The notes: generated by a model from the letters alone, not told the origin. A stretch of 22,500 nt of DNA from Chrysomallon squamiferum (GCA_012295275.1 CM022672.1:13360495-13382994), one strand, 5' to 3'. Shown: positions 1-9,320, counted from the first letter of the stretch. Made by a program: numbers and translations.

Positions 1-304
1 TAATTAACCAAGTTCACAGCAGACGTTTAATTCTGTTCTGCAGCAGAAACAGCTGACGTATTTTCCCGCGACACGCGTGCTCAAGTTATGAGTTTTTTGT
101 CTCAATGAATGAGTGTCCAGTGTATCTTTTATTTTATATTTTGTTTGTTTATTTGGCAAAAGACTGGACTTGCTGACCGGAACGTGTGTTTTCTTTTTCT
201 TTTTTTTTTTCTGACTGACAGATTTCGATTGTTCGACTTTGAAGTTAAATGAAGTGCGAACATGTTACTAATTCCATTTCTTTGAGATCAAGAAAAACGT
301 ATGA
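1..304. other. AT-rich non-repetitive DNA, no gene seen
   Basis: No open frame with plausible protein composition and no recognised RNA gene or element. A T-rich run lies near 190-210. The sequence leads directly into a trinucleotide array. Confidence 0.6.
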
Positions 305-359
<55 letters not shown>

Positions 360-362
360 GTA

Positions 363-396
<34 letters not shown>

Positions 397-435
397 GTAA
401 TAATAATAATAGTAGTAATAATAATAATAACAATA

Positions 436-466
<31 letters not shown>

Positions 467-540
467 TAGTAATAATAATAATAGAAGTAGTAGTAGTAGT
501 AGTAGTAGTAAAATAATAATAACCATGATAATGATAAATA
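305..540. repeat. Imperfect (AAT)n / (AGT)n microsatellite
   Basis: The tract is mainly AAT units with scattered AGT and CAA interruptions. It ends in a purer AGT block at about 484-510 and decays into ATGATA-like units. The interruptions suggest an old, stabilised array. Both strands are open across it and would translate as poly-Asn/Ser or poly-Ile/Leu, which is a repeat artefact and not a gene. Confidence 0.95.
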
Positions 541-1116
541 AATAAATTAAACAAGCACCGAAATAAACTAACAAAAACAAACATCTCCCTATATAAAAAG
601 AAAAAACCCACAAAAACAAAAACCAAAAAAAAAACGAACAACAACAGCAAAGAAACCAGTCAAAAATAAATATATAAATAAATAAGCTAAAAAAATAAAA
701 GAACAATTACTCTAGCTAAAATATATTCTTATGGTGGCATACGATATGCTACAATACAATAGTCAATACGCATGAGTTTAGCTTTTAGGTTTTAGTATGT
801 AATAGTCAGTGGAGCTTAAAGTTATGAACAAAATCCCATCATTTTATGGAAGTGTTCTGGTTATTGCACATAGTCGCCAAATGCAGTTACCGAGATAAAC
901 GAAGAGCTATGAAATTTAATAAATACAAAACATTAATTTTATAATGACTGTTTTTAACACTACGGGTTGTAAGTACAGTATAATTAATTTTTGTTATAAA
1001 ATAAAATATGTAATTTTTGTGGGGTTTTTTGGGGCTAATGACCAAGAAATAGACATTTTTTAATATCTACATACATTGTTATAATCCTGAATATGTCTAG
1101 TACGTGTATACGATTT
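541..1116. other. A-rich low-complexity DNA, then AT-rich unique sequence
   Basis: Positions 541-710 are A-rich with scattered C (AAAC and AAAT patches). From 710 on the sequence is ordinary AT-rich DNA with frequent stops in all frames. No gene or element recognised. Confidence 0.6.
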
Positions 1117-1213
1117 ATGCATGCATGTATGTATGTATGTATGTATGTATGTATGTATGTATTTACGTATGTATGTATGTATGCATGTATGTATGCATGT
1201 ATGTATGTATGTA
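1117..1213. repeat. (ATGT)n tetranucleotide microsatellite
   Basis: About 24 units of ATGT with occasional ATGC and ACGT variants. The reverse strand reads as a Tyr-Ile-His repeat frame, which is not coding. Confidence 0.95.
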
Positions 1214-3001
1214 AGTACATAAGATAGTAAGCATGTCTGTGTGTGACGTACTGTTGTTTTAGTTAGGTAGTTTATTGTGTTTAGTGGTTTTGTTATTACT
1301 ATAATGACACGTTCTAAACAAACGTTTTACTAAATATAATATTATTTTCTACAACTCTTATTATATTCTCTGATAATTTTAATTAACATACTTAATTTAT
1401 TACTTATTAGGAATTATATAAAAATCCGCCATCCAACAACAGCAACAACCAAAAAAAAAACGTATAAAGAAAATAATAAACTTATATCACGGTCCGCCAT
1501 TCAACAGGTGACAAAAAACAACAACATGGCATTTATATTACGGTTATTTTTACGTGAACTGGGTGTAGACTTTATGAAAATATTGTAAACAAGGTTCACC
1601 TTCTTTCTCTTTCTGGCATTTTTCTGATGTTGACGATGATTTTATTAACAACGACGTGTTACATCACCACGTCATCGGATGGAAGGTCTAGGCTGTCGTA
1701 AATCGAAGATTTTTATTTCCTTGCGTCTGCTCGATAATTGTGTGATCCTGTTACAAACTGACATGTCGCGTCCGAAAATGTTTCTGTTAATTTAGGCTCA
1801 AATGTAAAATAACTTCATATTTTTATTTTATTTTAACTGTAAATTTAATTGTTTATTCTGGATGTATTATTAGACGTGATGTTAATTTAAGACGTAATTT
1901 GGCATTTCGATGAATCATTGGATTTGTAATACACATCTAATAAGACATTTCGATTTAGTCAATAGACATTGCACTGTAAATGTAAACTGTAGACAGAAAT
2001 CTCTGTTAAACTAGTTTACACGGTACTGATAAACTAAAATAATTATAACTGGGCTTTTCAGTTTAACCAGTTTATACTGTAAACTGTAATTACAATTTCG
2101 ATTAAACTATTGGATATGTAAGCGTTGTGAACAATATCAGATCTGTCATTATACGATATTTAAAAAATCCTTTCATTCAGAACTTATCTGGAACAAGAAG
2201 CGTATTTAAGACTATCAGACATTTGACTCAGAGAAGCGACAGACTTCATAATCATCTACTCCAGTCTTGTTAAATAAAACTGACGTCTAACAGAGCCAGG
2301 GCTGTCAAGTCTTGTCATAAGCAAACAAACATTTTCAAGCCAATGTGTATAGATGCTGAATTCTTTGTGACAAAATCCAGATACGAATCAGACTTCAACT
2401 GCGATATGCTTTGTTTTCTCCTATGGCTACCCTGATCAGAACCAGATGTACCAATTCTCACACATATATCACAAACAGACAGAGACATTAACACACATTT
2501 ACTCTGAAACACAAATTTATACCATAGACACAAGCTACAAACCCCACACAAACTATTCTTTTTTTATTGCTTTCATCTGTATTGCTTTTTATAAGTTATC
2601 TAAATGATGATAAAAATCTTTAACTTAACTATTTTCTGACCTTCCTCGAATTCTTGTTTTTCCTTTCAAAACCTAAACAGAAAAAACAAAAAAACAAACC
2701 TGAACACATTAATTTATTGATAAGAGTTTTGATGTCAAACTTTGACGTAATTTCATCTTGTCATTGATAAACAAGGACTTTGAACACTTGATATGATATT
2801 AATAATTATTCACACCTGTGTGACAGCAAACTGCTGTCTTGTTTACTGAGGCGTGGACGGATCCGGGATCGATCCTAGGTTCTGATCAATGTTTAATTCG
2901 GTCATCATTTTTAAACTACGTGCACGTCCATGAAGAAGATAAACAAAGATGTCTGATGAAGAAACAGTTTGAGAATTCTGCTAATTCTAGTTTAATTGAA
3001 C
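1214..3001. other. AT-rich single-copy DNA without a recognised gene
   Basis: No convincing coding sequence. An imperfect duplication is visible: a CCGCCAT-C/T-CAACA motif at about 1427 and again at about 1494, each followed by an A/C-rich CAA-like tract. Around 2000-2090 several short copies and inverted copies of a GTTTA/TAAAC motif occur. Near 2868-2877 the sequence GGATCGATCC matches the general form of an RNA polymerase III B box, but no A box or tRNA-like fold was found with it. Confidence 0.5.
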
Positions 3002-3101
3002 AGTCAACTTCGTTAAAAACAGAAAAATGAAGACAGACGCGTAATCGATGAAGTCAACTTCGTTAAAAACAGAAAAATGAAGACAGACGTGTAATCGATG
3101 A
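3002..3101. repeat. 50-bp perfect-register tandem duplication (2 copies)
   Basis: Positions 3002-3051 and 3052-3101 are the same 50-bp unit, beginning AGTCAACTTCGTTAAAAACA. They differ at one position only (C at 3040, T at 3090, a CpG-to-TpG type change). The unit is complex sequence, not a simple repeat. This points to a recent local duplication. Confidence 0.97.
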
Positions 3102-3230
3102 AGTGAAGGAGATTTTAATTTCGGTGATGAGACAACAGTGTCAGTCTGATCTTCACTGTGGCTTTAATGCAGCTGTTTTGAAACATATATCTAAATGATA
3201 TAAATACAGTTACGGTAATATACATTATAG

Positions 3231-3393
3231 TTAATATATCATTCTAATATACATACATATACACATACACATATATACATTCAAACATAAATATATACAT
3301 TTGTATATATATATATTCAAATATGTAAAATTTATGTTTGAATGTATACGTACATACATATATATATTCATATGTACGTACGTATACATAATG
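3231..3393. repeat. (CATA)n / (TA)n low-complexity tract
   Basis: Purine-pyrimidine alternating CATA, TATA and GTAC units. A long perfect inverted repeat is embedded in it and annotated separately. Confidence 0.9.
3274..3348. repeat. 19-bp perfect inverted repeat (potential cruciform)
   Basis: Arms 3274-3292 and 3330-3348 are exact reverse complements around a 37-nt loop. The arms contain the non-simple core TTCAAACATAAAT. Part of the loop (near 3296-3303 and 3318-3327) can pair further with two unpaired bases. The CATA/TA surroundings raise the chance of accidental pairing, but the core of the arms is not simple repeat. Confidence 0.85.
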
Positions 3394-3486
3394 ATAATGA
3401 TAAAATGATAATGATTATGATGGTAAATAATATCATAATAATCATGATAATAATGATAATGATTATGATGGTCATAATTATTATTA
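3394..3486. repeat. Degenerate ATG/ATA trinucleotide tract with an internal duplication
   Basis: GATAAT and GATTATGAT units. A 19-nt segment at 3406-3424 recurs exactly at 3454-3472, a 48-bp offset that suggests local slippage or duplication within the array. Confidence 0.85.
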
Positions 3487-4036
3487 TTACATAAATCTGT
3501 AAAACAAATTATTAAAACTGTGACCACGATTTTAATTTTCTGTATGTTTTTTATTACATCTTCATTTTTTTAATGCAACCTTCAACAGTTCAATACACAA
3601 ACAACTCCGTGCATTAAACACACAAACAACTGACAGTTAATTGTGACAGCGACGTCTGCTCATGAAATGTGTGCGTTGTGCAGACGAGAAACGTCTACAG
3701 ACGTCGACTGCTCGATATTATCTGTGTGTTGTCTCTCTCAAAGTCACTGGCGAGGTGTTTTTAAATTACAGGTATGCACAACACGACTGTGACAGCCTTG
3801 GTACCAAGCGGAGAAGAATGATCATTAAAATATATTGAGTTTCTTTTAAACATCCGAATGCTTCTTTTTCTTTAAGAACAAAATAAAAAAAGTTAAACAT
3901 AAATTGTTGTTCTTTTACATAAAAAGCAAAGAAAGAAAGAAATTTTTTTAAAAACATTGTTTTTGCACTGATAATATCTGCACGAGTTTAATACTTGAAT
4001 ATTACGGTTTTTAACCAGAAAATTTTTTCATGACAA
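3487..4036. other. AT-rich unique DNA, no gene seen
   Basis: No coding frame of plausible composition. A moderately GC-richer patch with several ACGTC motifs lies at 3650-3720. Nothing recognised. Confidence 0.55.
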
Positions 4037-4140
4037 TCTCTTTCTCTCTCTCTCTCCCTCTCTCTCTCTATATATATACATACACATACACGAACATAAA
4101 TATACAATACATACATATACACACACAACACACGCAGAAA
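4037..4140. repeat. (CT)n followed by (TA)n and (CA/CATA)n compound microsatellite
   Basis: CT units at about 4037-4069 pass into TATATATA and then into CATA/CACA units. It is a compound dinucleotide array. The Arg-Glu run on the reverse strand is an artefact. Confidence 0.9.
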
Positions 4141-4273
4141 CACATAACACTGATAGATAGATAATTTACGCGTTCTCAACATATATGATTGTCCATCCTC
4201 TATTTTATACCACTTGTTCCGTTATTGTTTTACATGAATGTATGCCAGACAGCCGACATGCTAAGAGCTAATG

Positions 4274-4274
4274 A

Positions 4275-4303
<29 letters not shown>
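4274..4303. repeat. (AAT)n microsatellite
   Basis: About nine AAT units, essentially uninterrupted. Confidence 0.9.
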
Positions 4304-4305
<2 letters not shown>

Positions 4306-5121
4306 CAGTTCCTGAGTTCTCCTTGAAGTATGACGTAGTGTGAGATCGATTCTCATCAACGGCCAGTCAATCCATTTAAAATTTATATATATATATTTGA
4401 TTATTAATTTTTTTATTTATATTTTATTTCTTCTTGATGTATATTATATGGCAGGATCGAATCCCTTTAACCTTTAGTAGATCTATCTTAATATTGTTTA
4501 TATTTATTTTTGAATATTTCGTCTGCTTATTTACACACCTATGTTTAATTATCATAATTAATATCATCATCATTATCATAACTATCCTGATCATCATAAT
4601 CATCATTATCATCACTATCATCAAGAACAGCAATGATACCACAATATTTATTATTTACAGTGCTTATAAAAAGAAGAAATAAAACTACAAAAAAACCACC
4701 TATGAATATTAATGGGAAATCGCAACATTTTCATAAATTATATATATACACACACATATATACATACACACACTCATACACGTAAACCAGCAATGAAGGA
4801 ACATTCCTGACAGAGAGCAGATTTCATTGTATTAAAGAAGTAACTCAAAAATCCAAATATCGTACACTTATATAGTGTGATACTCGGTTGATCTAAAACA
4901 CTGATAGTAGGCTTGTAACTATTTAAGTCTCTATTACGTTAGGAGTAGATCCGAAATTTCACAAAAGGTGATACTCTATTATGGTGGTTTATTTGACATA
5001 TTACAACGAAATGAGTTTTGTTATAAAGTAAAAAACAAATCAGTCTGCTACAAAGTGTGAATACGAACTTGTTTGTGCATAAAAACTATTAGGCTTTTAA
5101 TGTTTTCTAGTTTCAGTGTTT
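4304..5121. other. AT-rich DNA with a degenerate ATC tract, no gene seen
   Basis: ATC/ATT units run at about 4550-4624 and a short TA/CA tract at about 4740-4780. Two B-box-like matches (GATCGATTC near 4346 and GATCGAATC near 4456) were noticed, but no paired A box or tRNA-derived body. The rest shows dense stops in all frames. Confidence 0.5.
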
Positions 5122-5133
5122 TACTATTACTAT

Positions 5134-5198
<65 letters not shown>

Positions 5199-5224
5199 TA
5201 CTACTAATATTATTATTATTATTT
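5122..5224. repeat. (TAC)n trinucleotide array ending in (ATT)n
   Basis: About 25 TAC/ACT units, nearly pure, followed by ATT units at about 5207-5224. If the protease gene extends upstream, this array is in the intron before the exon at 5437. Confidence 0.95.
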
Positions 5225-5289
5225 TATAGTATTATATCATAGTAATAAATACAATATCTTTTATAAAACAAGGCATATTTTGGTATATC

Positions 5290-5403
5290 CGATCATCATC
5301 ATCATAATAATCATAATCATAATTTACCATCATAATCACCATCAGCAACAACACTCAAAATCATTATCAACATCATCAACAACAACAACAACAACAACAA
5401 CAA
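5290..5403. repeat. Intronic (ATC)n then (CAA)9 array abutting the splice acceptor
   Basis: ATC/ATA units at about 5290-5340 grade into mixed CATCA units and end in an uninterrupted (CAA)9 at 5377-5403. That end is only 33 nt before the AG of the downstream exon. The array is open in frame with the exon, which artificially extends the open frame upstream to 5280. The Ile/His/Gln/Thr-rich sequence it would encode should not be counted as protein. Confidence 0.92.
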
Positions 5404-5418
5404 GACTAATAAATCTGT

Positions 5419-5436
5419 TTTTTTCCACTATTTCAG
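5419..5436 (+). other. 3' splice acceptor of the protease exon
   Basis: A pyrimidine-rich stretch (TTTTTTTCC, then CTATTTCAG) ends with AG at 5435-5436. It lies exactly where S1 protease homology begins downstream. The resulting intron is in phase 1, which is typical of the intron that precedes the zymogen-cleavage exon in trypsin/chymotrypsin family genes. Confidence 0.85.
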
Positions 5437-5611
5437 ATCGCTGTGGTGTGATGTCAGCTCCTATGATAATCGGTGGAAGTTTGTCAGAACCGAGGAGGTG
5501 GCCGTGGCAGGTGTCGTTGCAGATTGTCGCAGCCGTCGAGCCGTGGCATCGATGTGGCGGGGTCCTCATTCACGAGATGTGGGTGCTGACGGCGGCGCAC
5601 TGTGTTGAAGG
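5437..5611 (+). CDS. Internal exon of an S1 (trypsin/chymotrypsin-like) serine protease, partial gene
   Basis: This 175-nt exon encodes 57 whole codons plus two split codons. In order it shows the linker cysteine (RCGV), the activation junction with mature N terminus IIGG (codons 5466-5477), the PWQVSL strand, CGGVLI (Cys42-type at 5553-5555) and WVLTAAHC, with the catalytic histidine at 5598-5600 followed by its disulfide partner cysteine. These are the standard N-terminal landmarks of family S1, in which active enzymes cut peptide bonds, usually extracellularly or in the gut. The catalytic Asp and Ser regions are not in this exon and were not found elsewhere in the window, nor was a signal-peptide exon. 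Flanking introns are phase 1 upstream and phase 2 downstream, matching common S1 gene structure. The exon is richer in GC than its surroundings, as expected for selected coding DNA. Oddity: the residue before IIGG is Met, not Arg or Lys. Reading through the donor gives an immediate in-frame TAA (5613-5615). It could be a live exon of a long-intron gene or an orphan pseudo-exon; substrate specificity cannot be predicted. Confidence 0.9.
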
Positions 5612-5617
5612 GTAAGT
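5612..5617 (+). other. 5' splice donor of the protease exon
   Basis: GTAAGT at 5612-5617 matches the consensus donor perfectly and follows a G. It directly follows the AAHCVE codons, leaving a phase 2 intron. Without splicing, translation would stop at the TAA overlapping this donor. Confidence 0.88.
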
Positions 5618-5627
5618 TTGTCAAAAT

Positions 5628-5668
5628 GTTGTTGTTGTTGTCGTCGTTGTTGCTGTCGTGATGATGAC
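5628..5668. repeat. Intronic (GTT)n / (GTC)n / (GAT)n array just after the donor
   Basis: A perfect GTTGTTGTTGTTGT stretch starts 16 nt after the donor and continues as GTC, GTT, GCT and finally GATGATGA. It is complementary to the (CAA)9 and ATC arrays upstream of the exon, in nested order. Confidence 0.9.
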
Positions 5669-5972
5669 CACAGTATGTCTGTGTTGTATTATTTTGTTAC
5701 AGTCGAGTTTTTCAATGGCAGATATTTTGCACATCAACATCTATGTAGGTAAGTAAATAACCAATATAAAATATAAAACGAACGTTTTTTGGCTTACTGT
5801 ATTCTTACCATTAAATCTCGTTTTAAGGAAGATTAGAGCAGTAATGATACGTTTCTGAGAAAAAAAAAAAAATAGCGAGAACGTTTTGGATCAATAGATA
5901 GATTTGACTATATGCTTTGTTAGCACAGAATAGTCACATATATGTGTGTCTGTGTCTTTATATGTATATATA
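5669..5972. other. Putative intron sequence, nothing further recognised
   Basis: AT-rich DNA with a poly-A run near 5861-5872. No S1 protease exon is visible here. If the upstream exon is live, this is the beginning of its downstream intron. Confidence 0.5.
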
Positions 5973-6004
5973 CCGATGGCCCAAAAGTAGGTTTACAGTT
6001 ATTA
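5973..6004. repeat. Left terminal inverted repeat of the mariner-like element
   Basis: It matches the reverse complement of 6359-6391 over the whole core. The outermost bases differ: CCGATGG here against CAGGGTGG at the other end, implying a one-base indel and substitutions. This end lies downstream of the transposase stop codon. Confidence 0.9.
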
Positions 6005-6059
6005 CGTAGGCAATTTATTTTAAATTATAAGCATGTATCAAGCATTAAACAGAAACTAT

Positions 6060-6341
6060 TTAATCTCTCAGGTGCTCAAAATGTCTTCCTTCAACATAGC
6101 AACATTCTTCAAACCTCTCCAGGACGCTCTGACACACAGTGCGGCACAAATTCCGATCTTCATCAGTTTCTGTGAATGCGTCATGAATGTAATCTTTTAA
6201 TTCATTTACTGTTTTGGGATTCTTCTCATAGACGTTGTTCTTTACAACACCCCAAATAAAGGAAATCCACTGATGTCAGGTCAGGTCAACGCGGTGGCCA
6301 TTCGAAGCTGCCCCTTCTTCCGAACCAACGCTGTGGAAAGG
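6060..6341 (-). pseudogene. Transposase C-terminal fragment, mariner-like, broken
   Basis: Read on the minus strand from about 6341, the frame gives FPQRWFGRRGSFEWPPR, then a TGA stop at 6286-6288, then PDLTSVDF. The stop falls where the family usually has Ser in PRSPDL; the motif carries the third acidic catalytic position (here Asp). A one-base insertion in the TTTATTT region at about 6254-6262 shifts the frame. After it, a clean 68-codon stretch follows: FIWGVVKNNVYEKNPKTV, an Asp/Glu-rich helix, then an ending ...GRHFEHLRD and a genuine TAA at 6060-6062. The order (WPPR-PDLT-DF-WG-VY-NPKT) is characteristic of mariner-type transposases. One nonsense change, one frameshift and a missing N-terminal two-thirds make it non-functional. 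The largely intact C-terminal reading frame suggests moderate rather than extreme age. Confidence 0.87.
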
Positions 6342-6358
6342 TTTAATAAACGATAGTT

Positions 6359-6391
6359 TAATAACTGTAAACCTACTTTTGGGCCACCCTG
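6359..6391. repeat. Right terminal inverted repeat of the mariner-like element
   Basis: Reverse complement of the left terminal repeat, ending CAGGGTGG against the flanking TA at 6392-6393. It lies about 20 bp from the start of the surviving transposase fragment, showing where the internal deletion joined the 5' end to the C-terminal part. Confidence 0.9.
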
Positions 6392-6431
6392 TATATGTGT
6401 GTGTGTGTATGTGTTGTGTGTGTGTGTGTGC
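6392..6431. repeat. (TG)n microsatellite beside the transposon
   Basis: TATATG followed by TG units with two short interruptions. The TA alternation at both edges of the element is consistent with insertion into a pre-existing TA/TG repeat. Confidence 0.9.
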
Positions 6432-7272
6432 AAACACGCAAAGCGTGTATAACAGAATACCCGGTGCTTACTTGATAACGTTTCATTGAACACAAGAGAA
6501 AATAATGTTGATATGTACAGAATATTTATATGGAAATGATAAACGACAAAATAACTTTTTAAAACTGGGTTTCTTTCAGCCAGAATATGAGAATTTCCAT
6601 AATATTATTATACTGTTGTTCAAAAACATGCATCACTGTCATAAGATTTATCTGTGTGACATAAGTACTGATGAATACGAAACTGTCACATCAGAGAGTG
6701 GCAGTCCTCTCATTCTTGTATTCGTTATATTCATGAATATGAAGTGTGTGATATTTATATAAATTAAGCTTAAATCCGAAGTTTATTATCAGGCGCCTAT
6801 AACACTTAAAACTGGGCTTCATGTGGCTCTTTACAAGAGTTATCACCGAGTGTCGTGTTTATGCATAAAGATAAACATAACTAACCATGCTGCATTATGA
6901 GATGTCGTGTTTAAGGAGAAAAAGGCATAAAACAATGTCGTTATATAACTAAAAGATAATATCACTACGACAAACATTTAAAGAAAATGTAAAAATATTT
7001 AACATGTATTAAAGTGAAAATGCAAAAATGAACAAATAAATAACAAAGAACTAACATTTTTAAACATCACCAAGAAAATTTATTATAATTGCATCTATTT
7101 AGCCATTACTGCCTGAATCTGAATTATTCTCATTAACGAAACAAATAAATAAAATATATCATTTCAAATAGAAGTACATATCAAAAAATTAGAAAACTGA
7201 TATTTGTTTAAATTAGATAATGAAAAAAAAATGTGAAAGAAAATATAAAAAGAATTACCAAGACGAATTTAA
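6432..7272. other. AT-rich unique DNA, no gene seen
   Basis: An 85-codon frame at 6505-6762 (+) exists, but its composition is AT-driven and it has no recognisable motif. A short SGSPLIL stretch superficially recalls the S1 active-site motif but lacks GDSGG. Nothing else recognised. Confidence 0.5.
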
Positions 7273-7297
7273 TTAATAATAATAATAATAATAATAA

Positions 7298-7331
<34 letters not shown>
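7273..7331. repeat. (AAT)n microsatellite
   Basis: About 19 AAT units with one AAAT slip near 7297. Confidence 0.95.
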
Positions 7332-9289
7332 TTCCGGCTTTGCTTCAGTTTCTTTTTTTTGAGTTCACTGAAGGTTATGATTTAAATTCATTTCCGAATG
7401 CAGACACAAGATTTTTCAAAATTTTGTATCAGGTTTTCAAAAAGCCCTTTCTCTGTTTACTTCTGTTGCTAGGTTTTTATCATCCGGCAGAGATTTTGTC
7501 AAACATTTTGTTTTGTGCGTAAGCACCAAGCCAGTGTTGTTCGCGTGGGTGGTAATTTTACACAGTATGAGAGAGTAGTCCCCCCTTGCTTCCGGTTCCT
7601 ACCTCCATGAATACAGCCATTGTGCCATCAGACTAACAACCACAGATACTCCGCTTGTATTCTAGAAACAAATCCGGTGCAGATATAATTAATATCAGTG
7701 CATTTGAGAATTGTCCCATTTGATCTAAAATATTACATTAGGGGTTACAATTACATTTACATTTAAATGAATATTGTTGATTGGGAAACATATGTACGTC
7801 TAATTAAAACTTAATGAATATGTTTATAGTTCATAATCATGTTGTAGTTCACAGTTTTTCTGATTGCCGTATTTATGTCAAATGATAGCACTGTTTGCTG
7901 AAGCGTAGTTTACACTATACTTTGCTTTAGCCTGGACTCGTACATGCTGTTCAGAGACCATCAGAAATAAACGTCTTCAATTAGACTCGTTTTAGGTGAG
8001 AAATTGTTTTATTGCCATAATGTTCCGTATTAATGATGCGATAAGCTTATGACAATCTGTTTAAAATCATATGTAAATGTCTTAGCAGGAAAGAAATGAA
8101 TCTGAATTCGAAAAGATGGGTAGTTTTAATAAATGACACTTAACCATTTAAATATAATAGTATTAAAGTAGGTGTAACTATAGTAATTGTTTGTTTTGTT
8201 TTTGTTAACAAACGAAAAATTTATTAGAAACACCAGAATATTAACATGTTAGTAGTAATTAATTAAAACACCAGTTACGTTTTTGGTATATTATTGTAAA
8301 TTCTTAATTCGGTAGCCGCGACATTTCAATGTTCTCTTGCCTCAGAATTCTGAAAACAATAATTTAATGTTTAACTATGAAAGTCTTCAAGGAACCAAAC
8401 CACCGACATCATGGAGACTACTAGAAATACAAACTGATGTATTTACATCCTGCTTTGGTTCCCGTATACAGCACTGATCAGAGTTTATCACGGAAGAGTC
8501 TACATGTCTGCCAAAAGTGCGCCAGGATTAAAAAATCATTCCACCGCATCTGCGTGCAAATTTATTTTTATCACTTAAATATGACACTGTGATCTTCTGG
8601 CCAGATAAGAATAAGAAAACCATCGTTGTCGGCGTAACAAACAACATCTACAGTTTGATTAACACCATTACGACGTCGTCTCGGATGACATCGTGGCAGA
8701 CGTCGGCGTATTTTCGCTGCACCGCACAAACACGATTCAAATATTTGTTTTCCTTGAGGGGTTCGTCTTGCAGATGACGCCATGATGCATGTTTGCTCAT
8801 CCAATGTCAGCAGTCATGTTTCGCAATTTGCTCAATTAAAATGGCTTCCTGAAGAATGTGGACGAGTGTTTTTATTTCTCGCATATATACGAGTAACAGG
8901 AGAAGAAGGATATTTGCCTGTCGTTGTTTAGAATACTGAAATGAAATCGTTTTGAGATTGATTTCCGCGTGTGAAAAAAAAGAGTTACGTATGGCGTTGA
9001 TAAAGATCTAACGTAATTTCCTTGTTAGCGAGTTAATCAAAGTAAATGTAAAATGTGATTCCGTAGTTTCGAAACATGCCAGCATGAAAGTACATAGGAA
9101 AAAATACAAGTCGAAATAAAGGATGTGAATTTACTGTAAACAAAAACACACGACGAAGCAAGCTAAACACACAAACAAAGAGAAACTGACACATTCGTTC
9201 TCTGTGTCACAGGAAAAGATTAAAACTTTATTCTGATCAGGATATAGTTTTATAATTTTATAATTTAATAATAAACAACTATGTTTTTA

Positions 9290-9290
<1 letters not shown>
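7332..9290. other. Largely unique AT-rich DNA with GC-richer islands, no recognised gene
   Basis: Two patches stand out from the AT-rich background: 7505-7670 and 8590-8800. The second is rich in CpG and contains a 77-codon minus-strand frame (8571-8804) whose second Met has a good initiation context. Its Arg-rich product matches nothing I know, and the plus strand is also open. No splice-site-bounded exon or known motif supports a gene. The rest is AT-rich with stops in all frames. Confidence 0.45.

Positions 9291-9320
<30 letters not shown>

Larger units (their letters stand above)
5973..6391 (-). mobile_element. Internally deleted mariner-like (Tc1/mariner superfamily) transposon
   Basis: A 419-bp element bounded by terminal inverted repeats that share the core TGGCCCAAAAGTAGGTTTAC plus about ten further bases, and by TA dinucleotides at 5971-5972 and 6392-6393. 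TA target-site duplication is the hallmark of the superfamily. The interior is read on the minus strand. It keeps only the C-terminal part of a transposase, so an internal deletion has removed the N-terminal DNA-binding part and the first two catalytic aspartates. It cannot encode an active transposase, but its ends could in principle still be recognised by one supplied elsewhere. If the protease gene spans this region, the element sits inside its intron. Confidence 0.88.

Noticed and set aside
245-706. 153-codon minus-strand frame with poly-Leu/Ile
   Set aside because: It is a translation of the AAT/AGT microsatellite with low-complexity flanks; no domain or start context supports a protein.
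2862-2880. B-box-like GGATCGATCC motif (also seen near 4346 and 4456) considered as tRNA-derived SINE
   Set aside because: No A box, no tRNA-like fold, no tail and no flanking duplications were found; such short matches occur by chance.
5280-5436. Upstream extension of the protease open frame starting at Met 5280
   Set aside because: The sequence is a triplet repeat plus polypyrimidine tract ending in AG. S1 homology begins only after the acceptor, so this part is intron.
6505-6762. Plus-strand frame containing SGSPLIL, considered as a downstream S1 active-site exon
   Set aside because: It lacks GDSGG, the residues around it do not fit an S1 exon, and no matching acceptor and donor with correct phase were found.
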